The notes under the pieces: generated by a model
The model's database searches: none
Told to the model about the DNA's origin: nothing
What the model saw: only the letters and a program-made list of their open reading frames with translations
Made by a program: the position numbers and the translations under genes
NCBI GenBank assembly: GCA_046350375.1
Contig: JAXMAO010000002.1
Location: 434,001 to 498,000, forward strand
Direction of reading: 5' to 3'
Source of the DNA: JAXMAO01 sp046350375
Lineage (GTDB): Bacteria; Planctomycetota; Phycisphaerae; UBA1845; UTPLA1
Length of the DNA: 64,000 nucleotides
Shown here: in pieces, positions 17,004 through 25,385 of the stretch
How the letters are laid out: every line of letters begins with the position of its first letter
How positions within the stretch are numbered: the first letter of the stretch is position 1

Positions 17004-17043
17004 CCGGGCGGGCCCGACACGCGGGTCCGCTCGGTTTTTTTTT
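17004..17043 (+). terminator. Strong Rho-independent terminator after the small peptide gene
   Basis: A 13-base stem (17004-17016 with 17022-17034, two G-U pairs) closes a 5-base loop and is followed by nine T. The G-U pairs become mismatches on the other strand, so it works for plus-strand transcripts only. Confidence 0.92.
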
Positions 17044-17063
17044 CGTGGGTTGATGCCGGGCGG

Positions 17064-18164
17064 CTATTCGCTGCTGGGGTGCCACTTCCCGTCGAACCAG
17101 TCGCGCATCAGCTTCTCGGCGGGCTTGCCCTTGGGCGTGTAGTTGAAGTCGTTCGGGCCGCCGTCGGCGGCGCTCCACTCCCACCAGAAGATGCCGCGGA
17201 TCTCGCCCGCGTCGGCCCAGGTGCGCAGGAAACCTTCGTAGCAGGTGAGCTGCTCCTGGTGGCCCTCCGGCGTGGCGTGCTGATAGTTGTAGTAGTTCCA
17301 GGCGTATTCGGCGGCGCCTTCCTGGCTGCACCAGCCGGCCTCGGTGAAAAGGATGGGCTTGCGGATCTCGCGATAGAACTCGGCGATGCGCCGCTTGATG
17401 GGGCGCCAGTGGTTGAGCACGTCGGCGAGCGTGGGGCGCGGGCCCTCGGCGAGCTTGTAGTAGCTGGTCATGCCGACGTAGTCGAGGTAAGGCCAGAAGC
17501 CGATGTGCTTGGTGGTGTAGTGGTCCCAGTTGGCCGAGTAGGCCAGCTTGCCGGAATAGACCTCGCGCACGGCGGCGATGACGCTGCGCCAGCGGTCGGT
17601 GAACTGCTCGGTCTTGATGAGCTCCGAGCCGATCATGAGCACCGTCACGCCCGACTGCTCGCACACGCGGGCATGTTCGACGATAAAGTCGGTGTAGCGG
17701 CGGAACCACTCGTCCCAGCCGACGGTGGGGTTGATCTGGCCGCGCCACTCGGTGCCGCGCGGATTCGACAGCAGCACCACCGGCATGACCACGACGCGCA
17801 GGCCGCGCTGCCGGGCGTGGCTGCACAGCGCCTGCAAACCCGCGAGCGACGGATTGCGCAGCGGGTCGACGTGCAGGTCGGCGGTGCCGGCATGCGTCTG
17901 CCAGCCGTGCGTGACCAGCAGCAGCGAGTCGGCGCCCAGGTCGGCGACCTCGTCGACCAGGCGGTGATAGGTCGGCAGGGTGTCGTCGCCGCCGTGAAGC
18001 TGGATCGCCATGCCGTGAAACATGGCGTCGGCCGGCAGCGACGTGGGCACGCGCCGCCCGCCGGTGGCCGGGGCGGCGGAACGATCGGCCTGCGGCGGAT
18101 GAGTCAGCAGCCACGCCGCTGCGAGCATGAAGAGTGCGGCGAGGATGCGGACGGTGGTGGTCAT
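17064..18164 (-). CDS. GH113-like glycoside hydrolase, exported
   Basis: 366 residues with an N-terminal signal or membrane anchor (residues 6-21). The body reads as a TIM-barrel glycosidase of the GH113 type: LRVVVMPVVLLSNPRGTEWRG, then VTVLMIGSEL with E181 as likely acid/base, SANWDHY, YVGMTSYYKL, and ILFTEAGWCS with E275 as likely nucleophile, then IFWWEWS. GH113 enzymes are mannanase-like, acting outside the cytoplasm on beta-mannan or related glycans; the actual substrate is unknown. The start codon overlaps the stop of the phosphodiesterase gene upstream (ATGA), so the two are translationally coupled. The gene ends just past the plus-strand terminator of the small peptide. Confidence 0.85.
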   Translation of the reverse strand: MTTTVRILAALFMLAAAWLLTHPPQADRSAAPATGGRRVPTSLPADAMFHGMAIQLHGGDDTLPTYHRLVDEVADLGADSLLLVTHGWQTHAGTADLHVDPLRNPSLAGLQALCSHARQRGLRVVVMPVVLLSNPRGTEWRGQINPTVGWDEWFRRYTDFIVEHARVCEQSGVTVLMIGSELIKTEQFTDRWRSVIAAVREVYSGKLAYSANWDHYTTKHIGFWPYLDYVGMTSYYKLAEGPRPTLADVLNHWRPIKRRIAEFYREIRKPILFTEAGWCSQEGAAEYAWNYYNYQHATPEGHQEQLTCYEGFLRTWADAGEIRGIFWWEWSAADGGPNDFNYTPKGKPAEKLMRDWFDGKWHPSSE

Positions 18165-19834
18165 TCGACGCGGATCGTTTCTTCCGCCGGAGCGGGAAGC
18201 GACTCGGGCGCGCTGCTCAGCAGCGGCCAGAGGCTGACGCCGTCGATGGGCGGCGGGTTGTGCAGACGGTCGCGGATTCCGAGCATGTCGAGCACTGTGG
18301 GCATCAGGTCGCAGTTGCGGGCGACGTCGACCACCGCGCCGGCGCGAACGCCCGGCCCGGCGAATGCCATGGGGACATCGATGTCGTCCGGCAGCACCGA
18401 GCCGTGACCGGCGGCGGGCTCTTCGCGGCCGAAGTCCCAGTCGCTGGCGGCGAAGAATACGATATCGCCGGCGCGCGGCGAGTCAAACAGCTCGACGATC
18501 TGCGGTACGAGATCGGGAAAATCGCTGTCGGCGGTCTGGCGCAGCCAGTCGCGCGAGCCGTGCCAGCCGGCGCGGACGAACGCGGCCCGGGCCGGATCGG
18601 CGAGGTAGTTGAGCACGTCGCCGCGGGCCGGGTCGTAACGATACTCCGCCGCCGGACCGGCGCCGCGCCGCTCGACGCGCGCCACGCCGCGCGCGTTGTG
18701 CAGCCAGACGGCATTGGCGGCATGTCGCCCGGTCGCGACCGCGATGCCGGGATGATCGAACAGGTTTCCGCCGCGCCCCGAGACGAACGGCGCGAGGGTC
18801 GGCGACGCGCCATCGGGCGCGACGTAGCGCCGCCGCCAGTCGTTGCCGTCGCGAATGTGCACGGCGCAGTGGCGCGTGCCGCCGGCCGACCAGATGGCGT
18901 CGTAGCGTTCGGGCGAGTGGCCGCGGCGCCGCAGCGCCCCGACCGACGCGACCGCCCGGCCACTGTTGGTCCGCAGGATGACGCCGGGGTCGATCACATG
19001 ATCTGCGTGAATGTCGACCATGCCGTGATCGGCGACCAGCGCCAGGTTCGTGCGGTCGTACATGCCGGCGTCGCGCAGCGCGTCGCAGATGCGGCCGATC
19101 TGCCGGTCGAGGTTGCGGATGGCGTGGCGATAGTCGGCCGACTGGGTGCCGTGCAGGTGGCCTTCGTGGTCGACGCCCGGCAGGTAGAAGTAGATGAAGC
19201 TCGGCCAGCGACCGCGACGATTGGCGCGATCGGCGACCTCGCTCATGTTCTGCGCGACCAGGCAATCGACGCCGCAGTAGTTCCGGAACCCCCAGTTGAT
19301 GCCGGCCGTGATGATGTTGTCGATGGTGTAGTCGCAGCCGCGCCGCTGGGCGGCCTGCACGCTGTAGCTGTCCTCGGTGGTGAGCAGGTCGTGAATGGTG
19401 AGGGAGGTGTAGTCCTCGTCCACGCGGCGATAGGTGCCGATCGTGGTGTAGTCGCGGAACGCGCCCGTGGTCGGATCGAACCAGCGGTTGGAGTTGATGC
19501 CATGGTGACCTGGCACCTGGCCGGTCAGGAAGGTGACCGAATTGGCATAGGTGATCGTCGGGATGGCCGCCACGGCGCGGCGCACGGTGACGCCGCGGTC
19601 GAGAATGTGGGTCCGCAGCTGCGGCAGGTCGCCGCGCCGCAGCGCCGCGTCAAAGGCCCTTCGCCCGAAGCCGTCGACAAAGAAGACCACCGCGGCCCGC
19701 TCCGGGCGGATGACGCCCGGCCGAATGGAGACATGCACCGGCCGATCGGCGGCGCAGCCGGCCAGCGCGGCGACGGCCAGCAGCGCCCCGGCGGTGGCAC
19801 GGGGACGCAACGAGCAAATGAAGCGAAGAGCCAT
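18161..19834 (-). CDS. Alkaline phosphatase / type I phosphodiesterase family lipoprotein
   Basis: 557 residues. The N-terminus has a clean lipobox (AALAGC, cysteine 27), so the enzyme is tethered to a membrane facing the periplasm. Metal and catalytic motifs of the nucleotide pyrophosphatase/phosphodiesterase family are in order: VVFFVDGFG with D54, PTITYANSVTFLTGQVPGHHG with T95 as likely nucleophile, PGVDHEGHLHG, VADHGM and GHGSVLPDDIDVPM. These enzymes hydrolyse phosphate mono- or diesters with two zinc ions. The 4-base overlap with the GH113-like gene implies one operon, perhaps for breaking down a phosphorylated glycan; that link is inference. An ATG at 19888 is an alternative start but would place 18 arginine-rich residues before the signal. 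Confidence 0.88.
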   Translation of the reverse strand: MALRFICSLRPRATAGALLAVAALAGCAADRPVHVSIRPGVIRPERAAVVFFVDGFGRRAFDAALRRGDLPQLRTHILDRGVTVRRAVAAIPTITYANSVTFLTGQVPGHHGINSNRWFDPTTGAFRDYTTIGTYRRVDEDYTSLTIHDLLTTEDSYSVQAAQRRGCDYTIDNIITAGINWGFRNYCGVDCLVAQNMSEVADRANRRGRWPSFIYFYLPGVDHEGHLHGTQSADYRHAIRNLDRQIGRICDALRDAGMYDRTNLALVADHGMVDIHADHVIDPGVILRTNSGRAVASVGALRRRGHSPERYDAIWSAGGTRHCAVHIRDGNDWRRRYVAPDGASPTLAPFVSGRGGNLFDHPGIAVATGRHAANAVWLHNARGVARVERRGAGPAAEYRYDPARGDVLNYLADPARAAFVRAGWHGSRDWLRQTADSDFPDLVPQIVELFDSPRAGDIVFFAASDWDFGREEPAAGHGSVLPDDIDVPMAFAGPGVRAGAVVDVARNCDLMPTVLDMLGIRDRLHNPPPIDGVSLWPLLSSAPESLPAPAEETIRVE

Positions 19835-20010
19835 CGGACGAAGTGAGCCTCGCAGCCAGGACGGCACGGTTCGATCGGCGCGACGCATCCGCGCCAAACC
19901 CCGCAGGATAAGACCCCGCTTCCGAATAAACGATAGCGGTCGGCCGCGGGTCTACGCCGCCCGGCAAATTGGCCGATAACCATGGATAGTCGCCGCCATC
20001 GGAGCTTGCC

Positions 20011-20703
20011 GTGCGCCGCCTCATCTGCCTCGTTCTGACCGTGACCGCCGCGGGGTGTCGATCGCCGCAAACCGGCAGCGACGGACCGCCGGCGGCGGCG
20101 GTTCGTCCCGCGTTCGTCACTCCCAGCGACGTGGCCACGCGCCTGAGCCAGCTGCGCCGCGAAGCGCGGCTCGAAGAGATGCGGCCGATGATCCTCGCCG
20201 ATCGGCGCGATCAGGCCGTGCGCTTCCTGCGGGCCATCGACCAGGTGCTGGCGGCCAACGACCGGGTGCAGGCGGCGGCCGAGCAGTACATCGCCCCCAA
20301 GGCCGGCGAGGCGTGGGACCTGTCGGCGATCCGCGACAACTTCGGGCTCTTCTCGAGCCAGACGAAGGTTGTCTCGTGCAACGCGGCGGGGAACCAGGCC
20401 GACGTGCTGATCCGCGAAGGCGATCATCTGCCCCTGGTGCATGAGCACTTCACGCGCGTCGACGGCCAGTGGTGCTATGCGCCTGAGCCGATCGCCGAGC
20501 GGCGCATCGACGACCTGCGGCGACTGGCCGGCCGGCTCGACGCGGTCGCCGCCATGATCGCCTCGGGCGACAAAACGCAGACCGACATCGCCCGGATGTT
20601 CGAGGAAGACATCATTCCGCTCATCAGCGCCATCGACGAGCCGCACGGACAGAACGAGACCGGCCCGGCCGAGGCCTCCGCCGACGCGGCGCGAATTCCG
20701 TAG
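20011..20703 (+). CDS. Lipoprotein of unknown function
   Basis: 230 residues starting with GTG; GGAG lies 6 bases upstream, which decides the start. The signal MRRLICLVLTVTAAGC ends in a probable lipidated cysteine at 16. The mature part is mostly helical and charged (VATRLSQLRREARLEEMRPMI, RFLRAIDQVLAANDRVQAAAEQY) with a short beta segment in the middle (KVVSCNAAGNQADVLIRE). It has no motif that I recognise. It is transcribed away from the phosphodiesterase gene across 176 bases and faces the methyltransferase gene tail to tail. Confidence 0.8.
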   Translation: MRRLICLVLTVTAAGCRSPQTGSDGPPAAAVRPAFVTPSDVATRLSQLRREARLEEMRPMILADRRDQAVRFLRAIDQVLAANDRVQAAAEQYIAPKAGEAWDLSAIRDNFGLFSSQTKVVSCNAAGNQADVLIREGDHLPLVHEHFTRVDGQWCYAPEPIAERRIDDLRRLAGRLDAVAAMIASGDKTQTDIARMFEEDIIPLISAIDEPHGQNETGPAEASADAARIP

Positions 20704-20738
20704 CCCGGCCGCGGCGACGGTCGCACTTCCGCCGCGAC

Positions 20739-21734
20739 TCAGCCGATCCGCACCCAGATTGACGTGGAGTAGGCCGCGTCGCCGGGAAAGTCCGCCGGCA
20801 GAGCGGGACGCTCGACGATCGTGCAGCGGCGCGACCCGGCGGCCACGCGCGCGGCGCGCTCCAGGTCGGCAGTCGACAGGTCGCGATCGTTGGTGCAGGC
20901 CAGCAGCAGCCCCCCGGACCGCACCCGGGCGATCGCCGCTCGCAGCAGCGGTTCGAGCTGTTCGCGCAGCACGAAGACGCGCGCCGGCCTCCGCTGCCGG
21001 GCGAAGGTGGGCGGGTCGAGTATCACCAGGTCGAACTCGGGGGGGTGGCGCTCGGCGCGGCGGAGATGATCGACCGCGTCGCGGCAGAAAAACTTCGCGG
21101 CGCCGTCTGGCAGGCGGTTGGCGGCGAAGTTCCGCCGGCCCCACTCCAGGTAGCGCTTCGACAGATCAACGCTGACCACCTCGGCCGCGCCGCCCGAACA
21201 GGCCGCGACCGAGAAGCCGCAGGTATAGGCGAACAGGTTCAGCACGCGACTTCCGGCCGCGGCGGCGCGCACCCGCGCGCGGTTGTCGCGCTGCTCGAGA
21301 AACAGCCCGACCGAGAAGCCGTCGAACGGCCGGACGAGGAAGGTCAGCCCGTGCTCGTGCACCGACCGCTCGGCGGGACCGGCCGGGCCGATCCACGGCG
21401 CCGCATCGCGATGGGCCTGCTCGTGCTCGACGGCGACCGCGGCGCGATCGCGCACGAAGTGCTTGAGGTAGACCGTCGGCGCCGCGACGCGCGCCGCCAG
21501 CATCTCGACCGCGGCCCGCAGCGTCGCCAGCGGCGTGCGGCAGAGACCTTCCTTCACCTGCGTGACCAGCACCGCGCCGAACTGCTCGACCACCACGCCC
21601 GGCACGCCGTCGGCCGCGTCGTGCACCAGCCGGATCGCGTCGGTCGCGCCCGCGTCGCGCAGCGCCGCGCGGCGGAGCAGCGCCGCGTCGAAGCGGCGCT
21701 CGAGGTCAGCGGCGGACAGCGACACGGGCTTCAC
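20739..21734 (-). CDS. RlmI/RlmK-like class I rRNA methyltransferase
   Basis: 331 residues. It resembles the large-subunit 23S rRNA cytosine-C5 methyltransferase family (RlmI-like). The SAM-binding motif is VLNLFAYTCGFSVAA, followed by VVSVDLSKRYLEWGRRNF and the catalytic LDPPTFAR. The segment GLCRTPLATLRAAVEMLA and GLTFLVRPFDGFSVGLFLEQRDNR is the typical central domain. No N-terminal PUA domain stands out, so it may be a shorter subgroup. The start is GTG at 21734, overlapping the stop of the upstream HEAT-like gene (GTGA), which implies translational coupling. Exact target base unknown. Confidence 0.85.
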   Translation of the reverse strand: MKPVSLSAADLERRFDAALLRRAALRDAGATDAIRLVHDAADGVPGVVVEQFGAVLVTQVKEGLCRTPLATLRAAVEMLAARVAAPTVYLKHFVRDRAAVAVEHEQAHRDAAPWIGPAGPAERSVHEHGLTFLVRPFDGFSVGLFLEQRDNRARVRAAAAGSRVLNLFAYTCGFSVAACSGGAAEVVSVDLSKRYLEWGRRNFAANRLPDGAAKFFCRDAVDHLRRAERHPPEFDLVILDPPTFARQRRPARVFVLREQLEPLLRAAIARVRSGGLLLACTNDRDLSTADLERAARVAAGSRRCTIVERPALPADFPGDAAYSTSIWVRIG

Positions 21735-22438
21735 GGCCGCGACGTGGCGCCGTTGCGCGGCGCCTCCTGGGCGGCGACGAACTCGTCGCGCGCCGCCAGC
21801 GCCATCCAGAAGGCCACCTCGGCATGAATGCCGGGCGACTCGGCGTGCAGCTTCTCCAGCCGCGCCAGCGAGTCCGACGCGACGGGGCGCGTCGTCGCGC
21901 GGGCCTGCTCATAGCGCCGCTCCTCGCCGCGCCAGCGCTCGAGCTGCTCGCAGATGGCGGTCAGCATGGCGGCGGTCCGCCCGGTTTCGTCGGCCGCCCG
22001 GCGCATCAGCGGCTCGATCACCCGGCCCGGGTCGGCGAAGATCATCCCCACCGCGCGGCGCAGGGCGTCGCGCCGCCCGGTCCGCAGCAGCCGGATCGCC
22101 ACGTCGGCCCGCGCCGCGCCGTCGCGCGGCTCGGGCAGCAGGCCGATCACCGCCTGCGCGATCTCGGGATCGGGGTCTTCCAGCCGCGGCAGCAGCACCG
22201 GCAGGATGACGTCGCCCATGTCCGCCAGCTTTTCCGCGGCGGCCTGCCGGCGTGCGAACTCCGGCGCGCCCAGTTCCGAAACCCAGCGGGCGGCCGCCTC
22301 GAGCTGGCGCCGATCGGCCGGCTGTGTGGTGGCGGGCCGGCTGGTGCTCGGCTCGGGCCGCGACTGGCCCGCGACCGCGCCTGTCAGCGCCAGGCAGGCC
22401 AGACATCCCCAAGCTGATGGGGGGCGCGGTGTGTGCAT
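21731..22438 (-). CDS. Exported HEAT-like repeat protein
   Basis: 235 residues beginning MHTPRPPSAWGCLACLALTGAVAGQS, a signal peptide with likely cleavage after VAG. The mature part is helical: FARRQAAAEKLADMGDVILPVLLPRLEDPDPEIAQAVIGLL looks like one or two HEAT-type helix pairs, followed by similar alanine- and arginine-rich helices. Such repeats usually act as protein-binding scaffolds. Its stop overlaps the start of the RlmI-like gene by 4 bases. A longer frame reaching 22708 exists, but its first 90 residues are low in plausibility and lie in front of the signal peptide. Confidence 0.7.
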   Translation of the reverse strand: MHTPRPPSAWGCLACLALTGAVAGQSRPEPSTSRPATTQPADRRQLEAAARWVSELGAPEFARRQAAAEKLADMGDVILPVLLPRLEDPDPEIAQAVIGLLPEPRDGAARADVAIRLLRTGRRDALRRAVGMIFADPGRVIEPLMRRAADETGRTAAMLTAICEQLERWRGEERRYEQARATTRPVASDSLARLEKLHAESPGIHAEVAFWMALAARDEFVAAQEAPRNGATSRP

Positions 22439-22506
22439 GGGCGCAGCATACGCACTCGGCCGGCCGATATACACCTGTCCGCGGCGCCCGGTGACGCGCC
22501 GCGGTC

Positions 22507-22536
22507 GCGACAGCGCGGAGCCGGCGCGGTTACAAT
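22507..22536 (+). promoter_or_regulatory. Candidate sigma-70-type promoter
   Basis: GCGACA and TACAAT separated by 18 bases (4 of 6 and 5 of 6 matches). The predicted start is about 38 bases before the ATG at 22581. Confidence 0.4.
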
Positions 22537-22580
22537 AAGATCGGGGCACAGCGGGCCAGGCTTCCCGGGTGAGGTTTCTC

Positions 22581-23567
22581 ATGCCAATACGCATCCGACA
22601 CTGGATCTGCGGCACGATCGCGGCGGCGGCGCTGCTGGCGGGCTGCCAGAAGATCGACGAGTCAGCGCAACCCGAATTCGCCGCAGGCGACCAGCCGGGG
22701 CAGTACATGCCCGCCCCGCGTCCGGCGGCCGACCTGGGCGCCCTGGGCGATCAGACCAGCGTGAGCCTGGTCGCGAAGCGAAACATCAGGTATGGACCGC
22801 TGCCTGAGCCTGAGGCGCCGGAAGCCCCGGCCAAGAAGAAGCCGGCCGACACCGTCCATCCGCCGAAGGGCAAGTCTGCCAAGCCGGCAAGCGGCGCGGC
22901 GCGGACGGCATCCGCCCAGCCGGGCAAGCGCACGCGGCTGGGCGCGTCGCTGTCGCAACTGGTGAACATGATTCCCGGCCGGCACGCGACTCCCAAGCCC
23001 CCGGCCAGCGCACCGCCAGCGGCAGCGGACGCCGATGAAGAAGATGAAGAACCCGCCGAGGCGCCGGCGAAACCGGCCGCGCCGCGGAAGCCGGCCGCCA
23101 AGCTGACGCTGGCCGATCCGCGCGGCCCGCTCGATCCGCTGCCCGACAGTCCCAAGCCGCTGAGCGAGCCGCAGCTCAAGTCGATCCGCGCGGCGGCCGA
23201 GGCCGACGCCGTGCACAACCTGATGCGGCAGGTCTTCGCCGTGCAGCTCGACCCGGCGACCACCGTGGGCGACGCGGTCGGACAGGGGCCGGACGACTTC
23301 CCCGGGCGCCCCGACGGACTGGTCGTGGTCGACGCGCGCTGGCTGGACGACGGCGCGCTCGAAGTCACGGTGCAGCTGGGCGTGACGCAGCTGGTCGCGG
23401 CACTGGCCCATGCCTATCCCGATCACAGCTTCGATCCGCTGATGCAGCTCGGCGAGGCCAAGGCCGTCGAGGCCAAGGGCATGGCGAATCTCTCGACCGA
23501 ATCGCAGACACCGCCGGCCAAGCCCGCCAAGAAGGCCCCCAAGCGCGGCGGATCGGGCGTTTCCTAG
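22581..23567 (+). CDS. Proline/alanine/lysine-rich lipoprotein
   Basis: 328 residues. MPIRIRHWICGTIAAAALLAGC has a good lipobox, so the cysteine at 22 should carry lipid. Residues about 65-185 are low in complexity (PEAPAKKKPADT, EEDEEPAEAPAKPAAPRKPAAK) and probably disordered, acting as a spacer. The C-terminal 120 residues are ordered (SIRAAAEADAVHNLMRQVFAVQLDP; GLVVVDARWLDDGALEVTVQLGV) and may hold the functional domain, which I do not recognise. GAGG is 6 bases before the ATG at 22581; an in-frame GTG 12 bases earlier overlaps that site. A candidate promoter is listed just upstream. Confidence 0.75.
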   Translation: MPIRIRHWICGTIAAAALLAGCQKIDESAQPEFAAGDQPGQYMPAPRPAADLGALGDQTSVSLVAKRNIRYGPLPEPEAPEAPAKKKPADTVHPPKGKSAKPASGAARTASAQPGKRTRLGASLSQLVNMIPGRHATPKPPASAPPAAADADEEDEEPAEAPAKPAAPRKPAAKLTLADPRGPLDPLPDSPKPLSEPQLKSIRAAAEADAVHNLMRQVFAVQLDPATTVGDAVGQGPDDFPGRPDGLVVVDARWLDDGALEVTVQLGVTQLVAALAHAYPDHSFDPLMQLGEAKAVEAKGMANLSTESQTPPAKPAKKAPKRGGSGVS

Positions 23568-23611
23568 GCGCGGGCCGCGCCGGCAACGCCGCATCGTCTC
23601 CGGGTGGACGC

Positions 23612-24208
23612 ATGACCGCCGTCGACACGGTCCTGCATGCCCACAGCGTGGCCGAAATCGGCCTCTACTTCATCCTCACGCCCTGCCCGAGCTGCGGGCG
23701 CTTCGCACTGCGGCCGCGCGGCCTGCCCGGTCCACCGGACGAATCGCACGTCGCCCACTGGCTCACGGCAGGCTGCGCCGCCTGCCTGCGCGACTATCCG
23801 TCGGTCTTTCTGATCGAGCCGGCGCCGGTCGTTGAGCCGGCCGGGGCGCCGCTGCCGCCGGTGATCAATCCCACCTTTGCTCCGTCGCGCCTGATCGACC
23901 TGCTGGGCTGGATCATCCTCTACCGCCACTACGTCGAGCAGACCGCGCAGCCGGTCGACGCGCGACGCATGACGCTGGTCGCGGCACAGTGCCTGGACGA
24001 GGCGCTGAAGTTCTATCCGCGCGGCGCCGCTGCGCCGCCGGTCGAGGCGTTCTTCTCGGCCCGTTCGCGCGAGCGGTTTCGAACTCATCCGCGCGAATTC
24101 GACCGGACGATCGTCCTGGCACATCGGCAGCGACTGCCGCGCGCCGAGGTGGCGTCCGTCAGCCGCGGCGAACGCCCGCGGTGGTGGCGCCGCTGGCTGC
24201 GGCGCTGA
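23612..24208 (+). CDS. Putative zinc-ribbon hypothetical protein
   Basis: 198 residues. Two cysteine pairs, LTPCPSCGRFAL (residues 23-29) and AGCAACLRD (about 54-60), are spaced as in a zinc ribbon. The middle is helical and hydrophobic (LIDLLGWIILYRHYVE) and the C-terminus is very basic (RWWRRWLRR), suggesting contact with nucleic acid or membrane. I know no named family, though proteins with this N-terminal CPSCG pattern recur in planctomycetes and myxobacteria. The gene follows the lipoprotein by 44 bases on the same strand and may share its transcript. Confidence 0.7.
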   Translation: MTAVDTVLHAHSVAEIGLYFILTPCPSCGRFALRPRGLPGPPDESHVAHWLTAGCAACLRDYPSVFLIEPAPVVEPAGAPLPPVINPTFAPSRLIDLLGWIILYRHYVEQTAQPVDARRMTLVAAQCLDEALKFYPRGAAAPPVEAFFSARSRERFRTHPREFDRTIVLAHRQRLPRAEVASVSRGERPRWWRRWLRR

Positions 24209-24253
24209 ACGTCGCCGATAGCGTTTCACGCGGGTGCGATCGGGCGGGATCGG

Positions 24254-25018
24254 TCAGACGGCCAGGCGCCACGACTCGCTCGGCCGACGGCGAAGCAGCA
24301 GCCCGCCCAGCGCGAGCACGACCAGCGTCGCCGGCTCGGGCACCGAGACCAGGTCCTGGTAGTTTCCGCTCTGACCGGGCACCGGGCTGCGATAGTAGCG
24401 ATACGGGGCGCGCTTGCCGTTGGACGCGGCGATGAATCCGGTCGCGGCGTCGCGGATGGCACCGGCGACGCCCGAGCCGAGCGCGAAGATGCCGCCGTCG
24501 AGGTTGGCGGCGTTGCCGTTCACCAGGTCATAGACCAGTTCCCAGACGGCGATCTGCAGCCCGGCCATCTTGTCCTTGTCGGTGCGAAAGAGGCTCATCT
24601 GGTCGATCAGCCAGCCGACGCGGCCGTTGCCCTCGAATTCATCGTAGCTGCGCGTGCGACTGCTGAGCGAGTGGTCGAGCTCGACACAGAGGAAATCGCG
24701 CCGCACCGCGGCGGCGTCGGCCGGTTCGTGGATCGGCAGGTCTTCGACGCCGGCAAAGACCGTGCGGCTGACCTCGTAGGTGCCGTCGAGATTCTTGTCG
24801 AGGCGGATCGGCACGCTGCGGCCCAGCGCGGCGACCAGGTCGGCGCCGTCGAGCTTGACGCGCAATGGCGACTCGGTGCCGCTGTCGGAAACGTTGTCGA
24901 AGTCGAAGACCGAGATTGAATAGGGACTCTGCGCCCGCGCAACCGGCGCGCCCGACAGTCCGAGCACAACCAGTCCGGCGGCGACCGCGCACCGGGTCCT
25001 GCAGTTGAAGCGGCCCAT
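24254..25018 (-). CDS. PEP-CTERM protein with a possible thioester domain
   Basis: 254 residues: a signal peptide (MGRFNCRTRCAVAAGLVVLG..ARA), then an extracellular domain, then a PEP-CTERM sorting tail (VPEPATLVVLALGGLLL followed by arginines) which directs exosortase processing. The domain has FLCVEL with C111 and, further on, GLQIAVWELVY with Q155. A cysteine with a later Q-x-A-x-W is the pattern of thioester adhesin domains, in which the two residues cross-link and can bind host or neighbour amines. That reading is inference. GGGGG lies 6 bases upstream of the ATG at 25018; the longer frame to 25153 is arginine-rich and precedes the signal. No exosortase gene is in the window. Confidence 0.83.
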   Translation of the reverse strand: MGRFNCRTRCAVAAGLVVLGLSGAPVARAQSPYSISVFDFDNVSDSGTESPLRVKLDGADLVAALGRSVPIRLDKNLDGTYEVSRTVFAGVEDLPIHEPADAAAVRRDFLCVELDHSLSSRTRSYDEFEGNGRVGWLIDQMSLFRTDKDKMAGLQIAVWELVYDLVNGNAANLDGGIFALGSGVAGAIRDAATGFIAASNGKRAPYRYYRSPVPGQSGNYQDLVSVPEPATLVVLALGGLLLRRRPSESWRLAV

Positions 25019-25385
25019 GCTGACCCCCACGCGCCGCGCGGCGGCTGGCCGTCGCACGCCGGCGTGTGGCCGACGCGTTCGACGCCGCGCGACAATGCGA
25101 ACCGTCCGACCGATCGGACCGTGCACGCACGGCCGCAGATCGCAGCCGATCACGCGCCGATCGAACGAAACAGCTCTCTGCTCCTGGCTGGCCCCCGCGG
25201 ACCTGCCCCCTTTGACGCGCCGCCGGCGGAGCGAATCGCACCGGCCAACACGCCAGTGTCACCGTACGATTCGTCCGCCACCGGGACCACTGCGCCGATA
25301 ATCGCCGCGGGAAAAATGAGCAGGCCCGAGTCGGCAGGCGACCCGGGCCCGAACAGCGTTCTTCTGTGGTCTCGTGCGGTGCGCG
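25019..25385. other. Intergenic region between two PEP-CTERM genes
   Basis: 367 bases, no gene. It should hold the promoter of the gene at 24254-25018; none was recognised with confidence. The minus-strand terminator of the upstream PEP-CTERM gene lies at 25312-25349. Confidence 0.6.
25312..25349 (-). terminator. Rho-independent terminator after the second PEP-CTERM gene
   Basis: On the minus strand an 11-base stem (GGCCCGGGTCG with CGACTCGGGCC, one G-U pair, 5-base loop) spans 25323-25349. It is followed by TGCTCATTTTT. It lies 37 bases beyond the stop at 25386. Confidence 0.75.
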
